Origin: Hyphomicrobiales bacterium
GTDB taxonomy: Bacteria; Pseudomonadota; Alphaproteobacteria; Rhizobiales; Rhizobiaceae
Assembly (NCBI GenBank): GCA_900469445.1
Contig: UBXM01000050.1
Coordinates: 24,187 to 88,186 of the forward strand
Length of the DNA: 64,000 nt
Direction of reading: 5' to 3'
Position 1 is the first letter of the stretch. Each line of letters begins with the position of its first letter. Shown piece by piece: positions 8,604 to 21,500 of the stretch. Under the pieces are notes generated by a model. It was not told where the DNA came from, ran no database searches, and was given only the letters and a program-made list of their open reading frames with translations. Position numbers and translations under genes: made by a program.

Positions 8604-10013
8604 ATGCATGATTCTTACGAGTTGCAGCAGGAAACGGTATCCGAAGCCGAGGCCTATGATGCCATTATCCTGGGCGCAGGCATAAGCGGCCTCGTGGCAG
8701 CATCCGTTCTCGTTCGCCAAGGCAATAGGCGCCTCGCCGTTGTCGACGAATACGAAAACATCGGCGGAAACCATATCGACTGGTCCGCGAACGGCTTCAC
8801 GTTCGATGTCGGAAGCCTTGTCTTTCAGGATGATTCACCGCTTCTAAGGCACTTTCCGGAACTGCTCGAACATTACATCCACATCCATCCCACCTGGGGC
8901 AGGCTCAATCCGCAGAGGAAAGTCACGCGCTACCCGATTTCGGTGGCGGATGACATCCTGCGCGCCGGGCCGCTGGTGATCTGCCGGATCGCGCTATCAG
9001 TCATCCATGCCCGCCTGTGGCGGGGGCAATTGCGCAACGCCAAGGATTTTGCCACGTTCTGGATCGGCAGCTATCTGCTCAAGCGTTCCGGCCTCGAGAA
9101 CTACATGGCGCGCTTTTACGGCCTGCCACCGGAACATATCGACCTGGAACTGGCAGAAAAGCGCATGATGTGGATCAAGGAGCACTCGTCGCTCCGCAGC
9201 CTGCTCAAGAAAATGCGCCAGAAGAAGCTGCCACATATGCAGAACAAGCAGCTTGCAAGACCGAAGGCAGGTTACGCAGCGCTCTACGAGCCAGCCAGAC
9301 GCGGCCTTGCAGAAAACGGCGTCACCTTCAGGCTCGGAACCCAGATTTCAAAGGTCGAGAAAGACGAACAACACTTTATCGTGATCCCGGCACATGGTGA
9401 GCGTATCGCCGCCAAGCGCATGATCTCGACCGTGCCGATCAATATCGCCCATCAATTGTGCGGATTGAGCCAGGAAAAACCGCTGAAGACGATCACACTC
9501 ATCAGCCTTTATTTCAGCTTCTCCGGCGATCGCGGTTTTGCGCAGTCGATCCTCTACAATTTCTCCTACGAAGCGGCCTGGAAACGACTGACCATCTATT
9601 CCGATTTCTACGGCCGAACCGATGGCCGCGAGTATTTCGCTGTCGAAGTGGTCAGCAACGATACGATTACCAGCATCGAACTCGCCGAGGCAGAATTCAG
9701 GACCCATGTTGCCGGCAACAATATCTTCACCGGCGACCTGAGGCTCGAAGGCGGCCAGATCCTGGAAAACGCCTATCCGATTTACACACATGGCGCACCG
9801 GCGGAAGCCGCCAGACAGATCGAGCGGCTGAAGCAATTCGGTATCGAGTCATTCGGCCGCCACGGAGCCTTCAACTACCAGCCGACAGCCCGCGTTTCGA
9901 CATTGGAAGCGGAATGGGCTTTGGGATACCGTCACCCGGAGCCGGCCAGCGATGCGCCAAACCGGGAGCGGCATGACAAGAGACTAGAGCTTATTCCATG
10001 TGAAAGCGGATAA
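8604..10013 (+). CDS. FAD/NAD(P)-binding amine/protoporphyrinogen oxidase-like protein
   Basis: A 469-residue flavoprotein. The dinucleotide-binding motif IILGAGISGLVAASVL sits near residue 20 and is followed by VVDEYENIGGNHIDW, as in UDP-galactopyranose mutase and phytoene/protoporphyrinogen oxidase relatives. The start at 8604 is chosen because AAGGGGAA lies just upstream. The glycosyltransferase gene starts 6 bp after its stop, so the two are co-transcribed. It is a second member of the FAD superfamily found at the left edge. A role modifying a glycan precursor is inferred from context. Confidence 0.82.
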   Translation: MHDSYELQQETVSEAEAYDAIILGAGISGLVAASVLVRQGNRRLAVVDEYENIGGNHIDWSANGFTFDVGSLVFQDDSPLLRHFPELLEHYIHIHPTWGRLNPQRKVTRYPISVADDILRAGPLVICRIALSVIHARLWRGQLRNAKDFATFWIGSYLLKRSGLENYMARFYGLPPEHIDLELAEKRMMWIKEHSSLRSLLKKMRQKKLPHMQNKQLARPKAGYAALYEPARRGLAENGVTFRLGTQISKVEKDEQHFIVIPAHGERIAAKRMISTVPINIAHQLCGLSQEKPLKTITLISLYFSFSGDRGFAQSILYNFSYEAAWKRLTIYSDFYGRTDGREYFAVEVVSNDTITSIELAEAEFRTHVAGNNIFTGDLRLEGGQILENAYPIYTHGAPAEAARQIERLKQFGIESFGRHGAFNYQPTARVSTLEAEWALGYRHPEPASDAPNRERHDKRLELIPCESG

Positions 10014-10019
10014 CCGGCC

Positions 10020-11108
10020 ATGCGCATCATGCATCTTCTCAATCACACATATCGGCTGAACGGACATGTACATGCCGCGGTCGATCTCGCATGCGAGCAG
10101 AGGAGGCTCGGTCATGATGCGTGTATTGCCAGTGGCGGCGGTGATTTCGACGCGCTTTTGGCAAGCAATCAAGTGGCAACCCGGATTATCGATCACGAGC
10201 GGCGAGCTCTGACCGTCATCCGTTCGATCGCGGCGCTGAAGCGCCATGTCAACGACTGGAGGCCCGATGTCATCCACGCGCATATGATGACGAGTGCCGT
10301 GCTTGCCTATCCGGTCTGCAAGCTTTCCGGCATTCCGCTGATTACCACCGTTCACAACGAATTCGAAAAGAGCGCCATCCTGATGGGGCTCGGAAAACGT
10401 GTCATCGCCGTCAGCGAATCCGTCAGCCGCTCCATGCAGAAGCGTGGCATCCCGGCGAAGAAACTGCATGTCGTGCTGAACGGCACGATCGGAACAGCGC
10501 GGTTCGCAAATCGGAATGCGGCCCCAGCAAACCTTGCGCATCCGAACATCGTGTTTGTCGGCGGACTTCACCCGCGCAAGGGCGTCGTGGACCTCATCCA
10601 GGCCTTCAAGACGGCACACGCTGCATTCCCGATGGCGCGACTCTATATTGTCGGCAGCGGCCCGATGGAAGACGAATACCGGGATCTCGCCAGACAGACC
10701 GGTTGTGGCGATGCGATCACATTCGTCGGTTCGGTCGACGATCCCTATCCCTACATGCTGGCTGCGGACATATTCGTGTTGCCGTCACTTGCCGATCCGG
10801 CGCCGCTGGTGATCTCCGAGGCCCGTGAAGCGCGCTGCGCGGTTATCGGAACCAAGGTGGACGGCATTCCGCAATTGCTGGAATTCGGGGAAGCGGGAAT
10901 TCTGGTTCCCCCGGCCTCGCCCGAGATGCTGGCTGCCGTACTTGCCGAGCTCCTCGACGATCCGGCCAAGCTTCTTGCATGGAAGGAGAAAAGCCAGCTT
11001 CGCATCGACAACCTGACGATTGAACGCGTCGCCCTCGAAACGACCGCCGTTTATCGATCCGCGATAAAGAAGCCGAAGCTCGTCAGCGCCACCCACCAAG
11101 CGGTCTGA
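10020..11108 (+). CDS. Glycosyltransferase family 4 protein
   Basis: A 362-residue GT-B transferase. The N-terminal acceptor domain contains DWRPDVIHAHMMTS and ITTVHNEFEKS. The C-terminal domain has VFVGGLHPRKGVVDLIQAF, GSGPMEDEYRDLA and the donor-binding region ending VISEAREARCAVIGT, an EX7E-like element. It is presumably a cytoplasmic enzyme adding a sugar to a lipid-linked glycan, working with the upstream FAD protein and nearby flippase. Donor and acceptor cannot be assigned. Confidence 0.92.
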   Translation: MRIMHLLNHTYRLNGHVHAAVDLACEQRRLGHDACIASGGGDFDALLASNQVATRIIDHERRALTVIRSIAALKRHVNDWRPDVIHAHMMTSAVLAYPVCKLSGIPLITTVHNEFEKSAILMGLGKRVIAVSESVSRSMQKRGIPAKKLHVVLNGTIGTARFANRNAAPANLAHPNIVFVGGLHPRKGVVDLIQAFKTAHAAFPMARLYIVGSGPMEDEYRDLARQTGCGDAITFVGSVDDPYPYMLAADIFVLPSLADPAPLVISEAREARCAVIGTKVDGIPQLLEFGEAGILVPPASPEMLAAVLAELLDDPAKLLAWKEKSQLRIDNLTIERVALETTAVYRSAIKKPKLVSATHQAV

Positions 11109-11498
11109 CGCCCCTTTCAAGGGGATCATCCAGTCCCGCTTTGAAGCAAGAATATCTCAGGTTGCAGCCGCACCCATGTGCGAAAATGCACATTCCTGCC
11201 GAAAATTTCGGCTTCATATCTCGTTTTTGAATATTTTTTTGGCGAATAACCGCGATGGAATACACCCTCAGGTTTATTATCAACCTGTTGATTCATTAAA
11301 TTAATATTTTTTCGCTTCGCGCGCGATGAATACTTTCGGCGACAAATGCGCCATACTTGGCGCAATAAATATTGCCGCCCATATTCACTTTAAAAAAAAA
11401 TTCATTTAACATAACGTCGTAAATACATTGTAAATAAACTTATACGCAGGCCGAACCCAAAGCACAGTTCAGAATCTATAGTATTGAGGCTAGATTCG
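11109..11498. other. AT-rich intergenic region
   Basis: 390 bp downstream of the glycosyltransferase. A short palindrome GCCGAAAATTTCGGC at 11199-11213 is followed by TTCATATCTCGTTTTT, a possible weak terminator on the plus strand. The remainder (about 11220-11480) is strongly A/T-rich compared with all neighbouring genes and probably carries the promoter of the next gene. Frames here on the minus strand show no protein character. Confidence 0.45.
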
Positions 11499-12491
11499 AT
11501 GATCACGCGTAGCAAGAGTATTGACCAGCACAGCCAGATAAAAGCCGCTGCAGCGACGGCGTTCGATAAGCTCACACCAACAATATTTCACGAGCACTGG
11601 TGGCTGGAAGCCGCTACCCACGGGCGAGTCGATTTCATCGAAGTGACCGATGGCGGGCGCACCGTGGGGCGTCTTCCCTATATGGTGAACTCCCGCTACG
11701 GGCTGGCGAGCAGCAACATGCCGACGCTTACCCACTTTCTCGGACCCGGTATCGATGACGGCGGTGGCAGCGAAGCCAATCGCTATGTCAAACGCCACTC
11801 GATCACACAGGAACTCATCCGCAAGCTTCCGACGCTTTCATCCTTTCGCCAGAAGATGCATCGCGGCATTTGCGACGCCCTGCCCTTCCAGGCACAGGGA
11901 TATGGTGTGCAGGTCCAGTTCACCTTCGAGATAGAACCCTATCCGGAAACCGTGATCTGGAAGGGAATGCGCGACAAGACGCGCAATGTCATCCGTCGCG
12001 CAGCCGAGAATTTCGAGGTACACGAAAGCTCGGATCCGGAAGCCTTCTTCCATCTTTCGGCGGCCCATCTCGCGCAGAAGAACCAGCAGCCGAATATAGA
12101 CTTCAACACCTGTCAGGAGATCGCGGTCCAGGCGATCAATCGCGGACGCGGCCATATCTGGGTTGCACGCGAGATCGGCACCGGCGAGGCCAAGGCGGCG
12201 ATATTCTGCGTGTTCGACAACAATACCTATTATTACCTGATGTCGACCCGCTGCGCGGATGCAGGCAATGGCGTCGTGCCGCTGCTGCTCTGGAACGCCA
12301 TCCAGTCTGCCGCGGCCATGGGCTATGTCTTCGACTTCGACGGGATCGTTAACGCCGGTTCGATCCTGCTTTTCTCCGGCTTCGGCGGCAAGACATCGCC
12401 ACGCTACATCGTCACCAAGGCCAGCATGCCCTATCGAGTGTTGCGGCAGATCCGCCGGATGGATTCCACGGTCCAGAACTCGTTCTGCTGA
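11499..12491 (+). CDS. GNAT/FemAB-like acyltransferase
   Basis: A 330-residue protein of the FemAB-related Acetyltransf_6 type: an IFHEHWWLEAA opening, a central WKGMRDKTRNVIRRA segment and a C-terminal half with GRGHIWVAREIGTGEAKAA, NNTYYYLMSTR and GYVFDFDGIVNAGSILLFSGFGG. Proteins of this kind occur in exopolysaccharide loci and are thought to transfer acyl or aminoacyl groups. The ATG at 11499 has GAGG 9 nt upstream; a TTG at 11484 is an alternative. Its location after the glycosyltransferase suggests glycan substituent addition, which is inference. Confidence 0.8.
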   Translation: MITRSKSIDQHSQIKAAAATAFDKLTPTIFHEHWWLEAATHGRVDFIEVTDGGRTVGRLPYMVNSRYGLASSNMPTLTHFLGPGIDDGGGSEANRYVKRHSITQELIRKLPTLSSFRQKMHRGICDALPFQAQGYGVQVQFTFEIEPYPETVIWKGMRDKTRNVIRRAAENFEVHESSDPEAFFHLSAAHLAQKNQQPNIDFNTCQEIAVQAINRGRGHIWVAREIGTGEAKAAIFCVFDNNTYYYLMSTRCADAGNGVVPLLLWNAIQSAAAMGYVFDFDGIVNAGSILLFSGFGGKTSPRYIVTKASMPYRVLRQIRRMDSTVQNSFC

Positions 12492-12553
12492 GCACCGGGC
12501 GATACCGGCTGAAAATCGTTGAGAGTAACAAACGACCGCCTTATGGCGGATCG

Positions 12554-12628
12554 TGGCTGGGGCGCCAGGATTCGAACCTGGGAATGCCGGTACCAAAAAC
12601 CGGTGCCTTACCGCTTGGCGACGCCCCA
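12554..12628 (-). tRNA. tRNA-Gln (anticodon TTG)
   Basis: The minus strand folds into a full cloverleaf. The acceptor stem is TGGGGCG with CGCCCCA, discriminator G and encoded CCA. The anticodon stem is CCGGT/ACCGG around the loop TTTTGGT, giving anticodon TTG. The T arm carries GGTTCGAATCC. Length is 75 nt including CCA. Confidence 0.97.
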
Positions 12629-12791
12629 ACACGTTCGTGACGGCATGAATAAGCCGCACGACAGGCGCCTCCTCTAGCAAAGCTTTATCCCGTCCTCAAC
12701 GGCTATCTTCGTTCATCCGCCTATTTTCCTTATGATCGTTTTTGGAATAAAGCGGGGAAGCACGAAGTAAAGGGTTGGCAAGACGCAAGGC

Positions 12792-13703
12792 ATGGCAAGC
12801 GATATCGATTTCGACACCGAGTTTTCTCCGGCCTATGGCAATGCCGTTGCAATTGCGGACGGCGTCCAGCGGCTGACGGTGAACAACCCCTCACCCTTCA
12901 CCTTTTACGGCACCAACAGCTATATCGTCGGCAAATCATCGTTGGCGATCATCGATCCCGGCCCGGATGACGAAGCGCATTTCGATGCGCTGATGAAGAC
13001 CATCGACGGGCGGACCGTCAGCCATATCTTCGTCAGCCATACGCATCGGGATCATTCGCCGCTCGCCAGGCGCCTGAAGGATGCGACCGGCGCATTGACG
13101 GTTGCCGAAGGTCCGCATCGCGCGGCACGGCCGCTGCATGAAGGCGAGGTCAATCCGTTTTCCGAAAGCGCCGATACGGATTTCCTGCCGGATATCGCCA
13201 TTGCCGACGGGCAGGTGATCGAAGGTGACGGCTGGGCGCTTTCGGCCATTCACACGCCTGGACACACGGCGAACCATTCGGCCTTCGCGCTCGACGGTAC
13301 CGGCATCGTGTTTTCGGCCGACCACGTGATGGCCTGGGCGACAACGATCGTGGCGCCGCCGGACGGATCGATGGCCGATTTCATGGCCTCGGTCGAAAAG
13401 CTTCTGACCCGCACCGACCGGATCTATTTTCCCGGCCACGGCGGCCCTGTGCGCGAGCCCGCCTCATTTTTGCGGGGGCTTCGAACGCACAGAAGGATGC
13501 GGGAAAGAGCTGTGATGGAGCGTATTCTCGCCGGCGATACGCTGATCGCAGATATGGTCAAGACGATCTATGCGAAGACCGATCCCCGGCTGCATGGCGC
13601 AGCAGCGCTTTCCGTCCTCGCCCATATCGAGGATCTTCTCGAAAAAGGACGGGTGACGACCGACGGTCCTCCATCGCTTCATGGGATCTACAGACCGGCC
13701 TGA
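12792..13703 (+). CDS. MBL fold metallo-hydrolase (LACTB2-like)
   Basis: A 303-residue metallo-beta-lactamase-fold enzyme. Metal ligands are visible in HTHRDH (about residue 81), HTPGHTANH, SADHVMAW and FPGHGG. A C-terminal winged-helix-like tail (LAHIEDLLEKGRV) matches the LACTB2/hydroxyacylglutathione-hydrolase-like subgroup. It probably hydrolyses a thioester, phosphoester or nucleic-acid substrate in the cytoplasm; the exact substrate is unknown. It stands alone between tRNA-Gln and a convergent DUF1499 gene. Confidence 0.9.
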   Translation: MASDIDFDTEFSPAYGNAVAIADGVQRLTVNNPSPFTFYGTNSYIVGKSSLAIIDPGPDDEAHFDALMKTIDGRTVSHIFVSHTHRDHSPLARRLKDATGALTVAEGPHRAARPLHEGEVNPFSESADTDFLPDIAIADGQVIEGDGWALSAIHTPGHTANHSAFALDGTGIVFSADHVMAWATTIVAPPDGSMADFMASVEKLLTRTDRIYFPGHGGPVREPASFLRGLRTHRRMRERAVMERILAGDTLIADMVKTIYAKTDPRLHGAAALSVLAHIEDLLEKGRVTTDGPPSLHGIYRPA

Positions 13704-13712
13704 GAGAAAACT

Positions 13713-14606
13713 CTAGCCGCCAGCAAGCCCGAGCAGTTCGGTATCCAGCCGGTCGAGGAAATCCTCGGCGATCTCGGCGCCGAAGCCAAGGTCGTGCGGC
13801 CCGTAACGGGACACGACGCGGATATCGACAAAGGTCGTTTCGGCATCCTCGCGCAGTCTGATCACCACATCGAAACGCAATCCGGCAACCAGCGTGCGCG
13901 TCGCCCCCTGCAACACCACTTCGGTCGGATTGCCGATGGCAGCATCCAGAGAGGGTTCCGGCCGCGGCAAGGGCACCGGCGCGATATCCGGTACCGGGGC
14001 CTGATCGTCCTTTGGCGCACTGCGCTCGGCAAGATCCGGCTCGACCAGCGAAAGACCTTCCGTCTTGGCGATCGCGATCCGGGCGGAGAGCGACGCCTTG
14101 CGGACGCCGTCATAAACCCTGTCGAGCGCGCCTTCGTATCGCCTGCCGATCAGGCCGGGATAGGCCGTGAATTGCGCGCGCCGCTCGCCTGCGGCAGGCG
14201 CGGCAGGCCTCGGAAGCCAACGCTGGGCGAAATGCGGTTCGGAGATGAAGGCCGGCGGATCAACAAGATCGGTCGAGATGTCGTAGATTGCCGGCATCGT
14301 ATAATATTGTACGGCCCCATAAGCGACTGTGCCGATCGGCAAGGCCGCATAGATCAGTCCTTTCGTGGCGGCGACACCGCCATCGGCCCCAACCTGCCAC
14401 AGGCGCGCAAGGCCGATCAGCGAAAGCGGCACTGATACGACCGCGATAGCTGCAGACAGGAACAGCAGAGCCAGAAAATCCGGTTCGCTCAACGGGCCGA
14501 AGCGATGGGCAAGCGCTGAAAGCAGGAAGAGCAGCAATGCCGACAAGGCCAGCCGCCGACCAAGATAGGCGGATTGGGACACGGGCCGGACGAAACGGAC
14601 TGTCAT
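13713..14606 (-). CDS. DUF1499 domain membrane protein
   Basis: A 297-residue protein with about three hydrophobic segments in the first 115 residues and a soluble DUF1499-type region after that (AQFTAYPGLIGRRY ... ATRTLVAGLRFDVVIRLRE ... TFVDIRVVSRYGPHDLGFGAE). A proline-rich linker (PVPDIAPVPLPRPEP) interrupts the domain. The frame extends 70 codons upstream without membrane or family character, so MTVRFVRP is taken as the start; its ribosome site is weak, leaving the start uncertain. Function of DUF1499 is unknown. It is conserved in rhizobial genomes. Confidence 0.8.
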   Translation of the reverse strand: MTVRFVRPVSQSAYLGRRLALSALLLFLLSALAHRFGPLSEPDFLALLFLSAAIAVVSVPLSLIGLARLWQVGADGGVAATKGLIYAALPIGTVAYGAVQYYTMPAIYDISTDLVDPPAFISEPHFAQRWLPRPAAPAAGERRAQFTAYPGLIGRRYEGALDRVYDGVRKASLSARIAIAKTEGLSLVEPDLAERSAPKDDQAPVPDIAPVPLPRPEPSLDAAIGNPTEVVLQGATRTLVAGLRFDVVIRLREDAETTFVDIRVVSRYGPHDLGFGAEIAEDFLDRLDTELLGLAGG

Positions 14607-14814
14607 TTTGCGGTGCCAAGCTCCGGACGAAACAATCATGACTGTGTAGGACAGGTGTTGACGAAATGGAAACTCAAAGCACCGCAGACGGTCGCGACTG
14701 CCGCTTGCAACCTGTTTTTCCACCTCGATTTTTGCGCAATACCCGCGCATTTTCACATCGGATGCTCTACATACCGATAAGCGGCTCACCCGCGCGATCT
14801 GATGGAGCATGACC

Positions 14815-15084
14815 ATGCGTCTTCACCGACTTCTCATTCCGTCCGCACTGCTTCTGCTTTTGGCCTCCTGCCAGACGATGACACCGGAGGAACGGCGAGC
14901 GGCCGACGAGCGGACCTGCGCCGGATACGGTTTCCGCGCCAAGACAGATGCCATGTCGCGTTGCCTGCTCGATCTTGAACTCGACCGGCGCGCTCAAACC
15001 CGCTCGATGATGGAACGCAATGATTCGATGTTCTGGCAACAGCCGGTCGTGATAGAGCGTCGGGTGATCGTGCACCGGCGGTGA
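14815..15084 (+). CDS. Small lipoprotein, hypothetical
   Basis: An 89-residue protein with a lipoprotein signal: MRLHRLLIPSALLLLLASC, lipobox LASC with Cys at residue 19. The mature part is short and charged, with two further Cys (RTCAGYGF and MSRCLLDLELDRR). GGAG lies 7 nt before this ATG; another ATG at 14809 would add two residues. It is divergent from the DUF1499 gene. Similar small lipoproteins occur in Rhizobiales, but no function is assigned. Confidence 0.75.
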   Translation: MRLHRLLIPSALLLLLASCQTMTPEERRAADERTCAGYGFRAKTDAMSRCLLDLELDRRAQTRSMMERNDSMFWQQPVVIERRVIVHRR

Positions 15085-15090
15085 TATCCG

Positions 15091-15450
15091 CTATTGCCTG
15101 TATTGCAGCTCGATCCTGATCCCTTCGGGGCCATAAACGAATATCTGGCCTATGCCTGATCCGGGTATTTCATCACTCTCCAGCCGGAAGCCCGTCGCTT
15201 GCGCCCGTCTCATCGCATCATCGCGATCGTAAAAGGCGAAGGCGGCATGGTTGAGCATGCCTTGCGGAAATTCAGCTTGACGTTCCACGACATTGAGATG
15301 GATTGCCGGGTGGCCCTCGAGATAAAGCCAGTGGCCGGGCATGTCGAAAGGCGGACGATAGCCCTCCTCCACCCCAAGCAGCGTCTTGAGGAAGTCGATC
15401 ATCACTGCCGCATCACGAGTATGGATGTTGACATGATCCAGTCGCGGCAT
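15091..15450 (-). CDS. VOC family protein (glyoxalase-like)
   Basis: A 119-residue single-domain vicinal oxygen chelate protein. It opens RLDHVNIHTRDAAVMIDFL with the first metal-ligand His, has HPAIHLNVV and LNHAAFAFYDRDD in the middle, and ends GPEGIRIELQYR with the last Glu ligand. GGGAGGGG precedes the ATG. Substrate unknown; such proteins include lyases, dioxygenases and resistance proteins. It ends 7 bp from the convergent lipoprotein gene. Confidence 0.9.
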   Translation of the reverse strand: MPRLDHVNIHTRDAAVMIDFLKTLLGVEEGYRPPFDMPGHWLYLEGHPAIHLNVVERQAEFPQGMLNHAAFAFYDRDDAMRRAQATGFRLESDEIPGSGIGQIFVYGPEGIRIELQYRQ

Positions 15451-15536
15451 CGGCCCCTCCCAAGCTTTACTGCCAAGGGCTTACGATAACACGGCAAGAC
15501 AGGTCGGGGCCATCGCGCCGCACCTCAGACAAGAGG

Positions 15537-18209
<2,673 letters not shown>

Positions 18210-18593
18210 TCCTGCCTCCCCGCGCATTTTTCTCTGAAATTCAGAGCTTTTGCAACAGCTTGGGAAATCATGACGGCAGGATTATGTGCGCTGCAGCATT
18301 ATGCAACAGGCAATTTGGCGCAATTCGCAGGGAGGCCGAAAAAAGGTGGGAAATAAAAGCTTTGCGGGGCCGGATCACACTCGGCCCCGCAAAGCCTTCC
18401 GCGCAGGACAGGAAACCCACGCGGGGGGTACATATTCGCCGAGATGGCCTTTGCGCCTGATAGACGCCCCCCAGCCCCCGCCGAATCCGTAATTCTGCAT
18501 AGCCATATACCACATTATGCGCATCCCCTATATGGGTGAAACAACATAGATGTGACGACAATCAATTGTGATGCGAAAATTGATCGGTTTTTG
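18210..18593. other. Intergenic region between ppdK and smc
   Basis: 384 bp between the ppdK start and the smc stop. It contains a strong terminator at 18350-18395 (annotated separately) and, closer to ppdK, a stretch that should carry the ppdK promoter. About 200 bp separate the smc stop from the terminator. No credible small ORF or RNA gene was recognised there. Confidence 0.5.
18350..18395 (-). terminator. Rho-independent terminator for the smc transcription unit
   Basis: A perfect 14-bp stem, GCTTTGCGGGGCCG at 18359-18372 and its complement at 18382-18395, with a 9-nt loop. Read on the minus strand it is followed directly by TTTTATTT. The orientation matches transcription from smc towards ppdK. 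Confidence 0.85.
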
Positions 18594-21500
18594 TCAGCTT
18601 GCTTCCCGCAGCAGTTCCGCGGTCTGCAGATCGACGGAGACCAATTGGGAAACGCCCTGCTCGGCCATGGTGACGCCGAAAAGGCGGTTCATGCGCGCCA
18701 TGGTAATCGGATTATGGGTGATGATGACGAAACGCGTTTCCGTCGATGCCGCCATCTCATCCATCAGGTTGCAATAACGCTCGACATTGTGGTCGTCGAG
18801 CGGTGCATCCACCTCGTCCAGCACACAGATCGGTGCAGGATTGGTGAGGAAGACCGCAAAGATCAGCGCCATTGCGGTGAGCGCCTGCTCGCCACCTGAA
18901 AGAAGCGTCATCGTCTGCGGCTTCTTGCCGGGCGGACGGGCGAGAATTTCCAGTCCGGCTTCCAGCGGATCTTCGGACTCGATCAGTTGCAGTTCCGCCG
19001 TGCCGCCGCCGAAAAGATGGGTGAACAGGCGCTGGAACTGGGTATTGACCACGTCGAAGGCAGCGATCAGCCGCTCGCGGCCTTCCTTGTTGAGGCTCTG
19101 AATCGCGCCGCGCAACTTGCGGATTGCGTCGACCACATCGTCGCGCTCGCGGGTGAGCGTCTGCAGCTTGTCGGAAAGCTCCTTTTGCTCCTCGTCGGCG
19201 CGCAGGTTGACGGCGCCGAGCCGCTCACGCTCCATCTTCAACCGGTCGACCTCGCGCTCGATGGCGCGGATATCCGGCACCGACTGGCCGGGCTGAAGGC
19301 CTGTCAGGCGCAGCACTTCCGGCGGAGAAACATTCAATGCCTCGCGGATACGCTGCTCGCCCTCGCGACGGCGTTCGGCGGCTGACACCAGGCGTTCCTC
19401 GGCACGGCCGCGTTTTTCGCGCACATCGGCAAGTTCCGACAATGCAGTTGCGGCGCGCTGATCCGCCTCGCGCTGGCGGGTTTCGGCCACGACCAGCTCA
19501 TCGGAGGCGAGCTTGCGGGCGTTTTCGGCCTTTTGCAGTTCGGACATCAGGCTGCGGCGGCGGTCGTCCACCTCTTCGGGTGCCGCCTCAAGCTCGACGA
19601 TTTCGTCGCGAGCTTCTTCCTCGCGTTCACGCAGACTGTCGATATGGTGGGCGGCGCTGTCGGCACGCGCCTTCCAGGAAGAGCGCTCCTGAGCGATCGC
19701 AGCAATACGTCGCTTGCGGGATTCCAGCTCCCGGCTCAGGCCTTCGTAACTGGCGCGCGCTTCCGCCAGACGACCGCGATCGGTGGCGACAGTTGCCTGC
19801 TGATCGCGCAAGCGGTTGTCGAGATCGGAAATATCCGGCGCGTTTTCGAGTTCGATACGGGCATTTTCACCCTGCGCCTCGACATCCTCGATCTGCGCAT
19901 CGACCTGGCTCAGAGCTTCGGCCACGACATCACGGCGGCGCATGAGATCGCCGGAAGCGCGTTCCGCCGCAGCAAGCGCTTCGCGGGCATCGGCCACCTG
20001 ACGGGTTGCAAGACGCACCCGGTCGCGGGCATCGGCAAGCGTACGTTCGCTTGAGGCGATCTCGGCCACGGCATCCGCGAGCAGGCTTTCACATTCGGAA
20101 AGCACGTCACGGGCTTCATCTATCTCTGCTTCGAGTTCGGACAGGCGGTTTTTCTGCGACAGGCGAAGGGCGGCGGCACCCGGCGCCTCCGAACCGGTGA
20201 CATGACCATCCCAGCGATAAACGGCGCCGTCTTTCGTCACCAGACGCTGGCCGGGCTTCAGCGACGCCCTGAGTTTTTCGGCGTCGCCAGCGGAAACGAT
20301 GCCGATCTGAGCAAGCGCGCGCGCCAGTTCCGGCGGAGCGGTGACGCGGGCCGATAGCGGCTCGACGCCTTCCGGCAAGCGCGGATCGGCGGAGGCATCG
20401 CCATTGACCGACCAATAGCTCGGAGCCGCGTCATCGACCGGGCTTTCAAGGTCGTCGCCAAGGGCAGCACCAAGAGCTGCCTCGTAACCGCGCTCGACAT
20501 GCACCATTTCGGCAACGGGAACGTAATCACCAGAAGCCGCACCGGCGGCCAGCATTTTTGAAATCGTGCGGGCTTCGGTCTCCAGCCCGTTCACCTTAGT
20601 CTTCGCATCCTCGACAGGACGGCGGGCCGAGAGTTCAGCGGTGCGTGTCGAGGCAAGCGCCGCTTCAGCTTCCTCGGCGGCGGCGGTCGCGTCTTCCAGC
20701 GCGATCTCGGCGGCTTCGACCAGTTCGGCCTTTTCCGCCGGATCATCCAGTGAAGACAGGCGTTCGGAGACTGCGTCGAGTTCGGCGGATGCATCCTGCC
20801 GCTGGCGATCGAGACGCTGGCGGCGTTCGGAAAGATCACGGATCAGGCGATCGAGCTGATTGCGACCGGCAGCGGCCTCGGCGCGCTCACCGGTGATCGC
20901 AGCCAGCAATTGTTCGCTGTCGGTAAGGGTCGCACCTGCCGCCTCGAATGCCTCACGCAGATCGGCGCTTTCTGCACCGCTGTCCGCCAGCATGTCGTTA
21001 AGCTCGGCTTCTTCCTCATCCAGCTTTTCGAGAAAGGCCGTGTTGTCGGCGGCGAGCTGTTCCTCGCGACGAATGTCTTCCGCCAATTGGGCAAGACGGC
21101 GGGTCAGTTCGTCGCGGCGTTTCAGCAGGCGTCCGGCCTCCTCTTCCAGCTGGCTGCGAGCGATCTGCAGACGTTGAAGCGCAGCACCGGCTTTTGCCTC
21201 TTCCTCTCGCAGTTCCGGCAGTTTGAGGCTGGCGACGGCCTGATCCTTGGCCGCTTCCATCTGGGCCTGCGCCCTTTCGGCCACCACGACGGTGATCTGG
21301 TTGAGAGCGGTCTGGGCTTCCAGCTCCGCCTGCTCCGCCTCGACCCAGCGGATATGCAGGAGCATGGCCTCGCGGGCGCGGATATCCGCTGACAGCGACT
21401 TGAAGCGGTTTGCCTGCCTCGCCTGCCGTTTCAGGCTTTCAATCTGGCTTTCCAGCTGGACGACTACATCTTCCAGCCGTTCCAGATTGGTTTCAGCGGC

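Noticed and set aside
11083..11365. Minus-strand ORFs (66 and 79 residues) downstream of the glycosyltransferase
   Set aside because: They lie in an AT-rich non-coding gap, lack ribosome sites and show no protein character.
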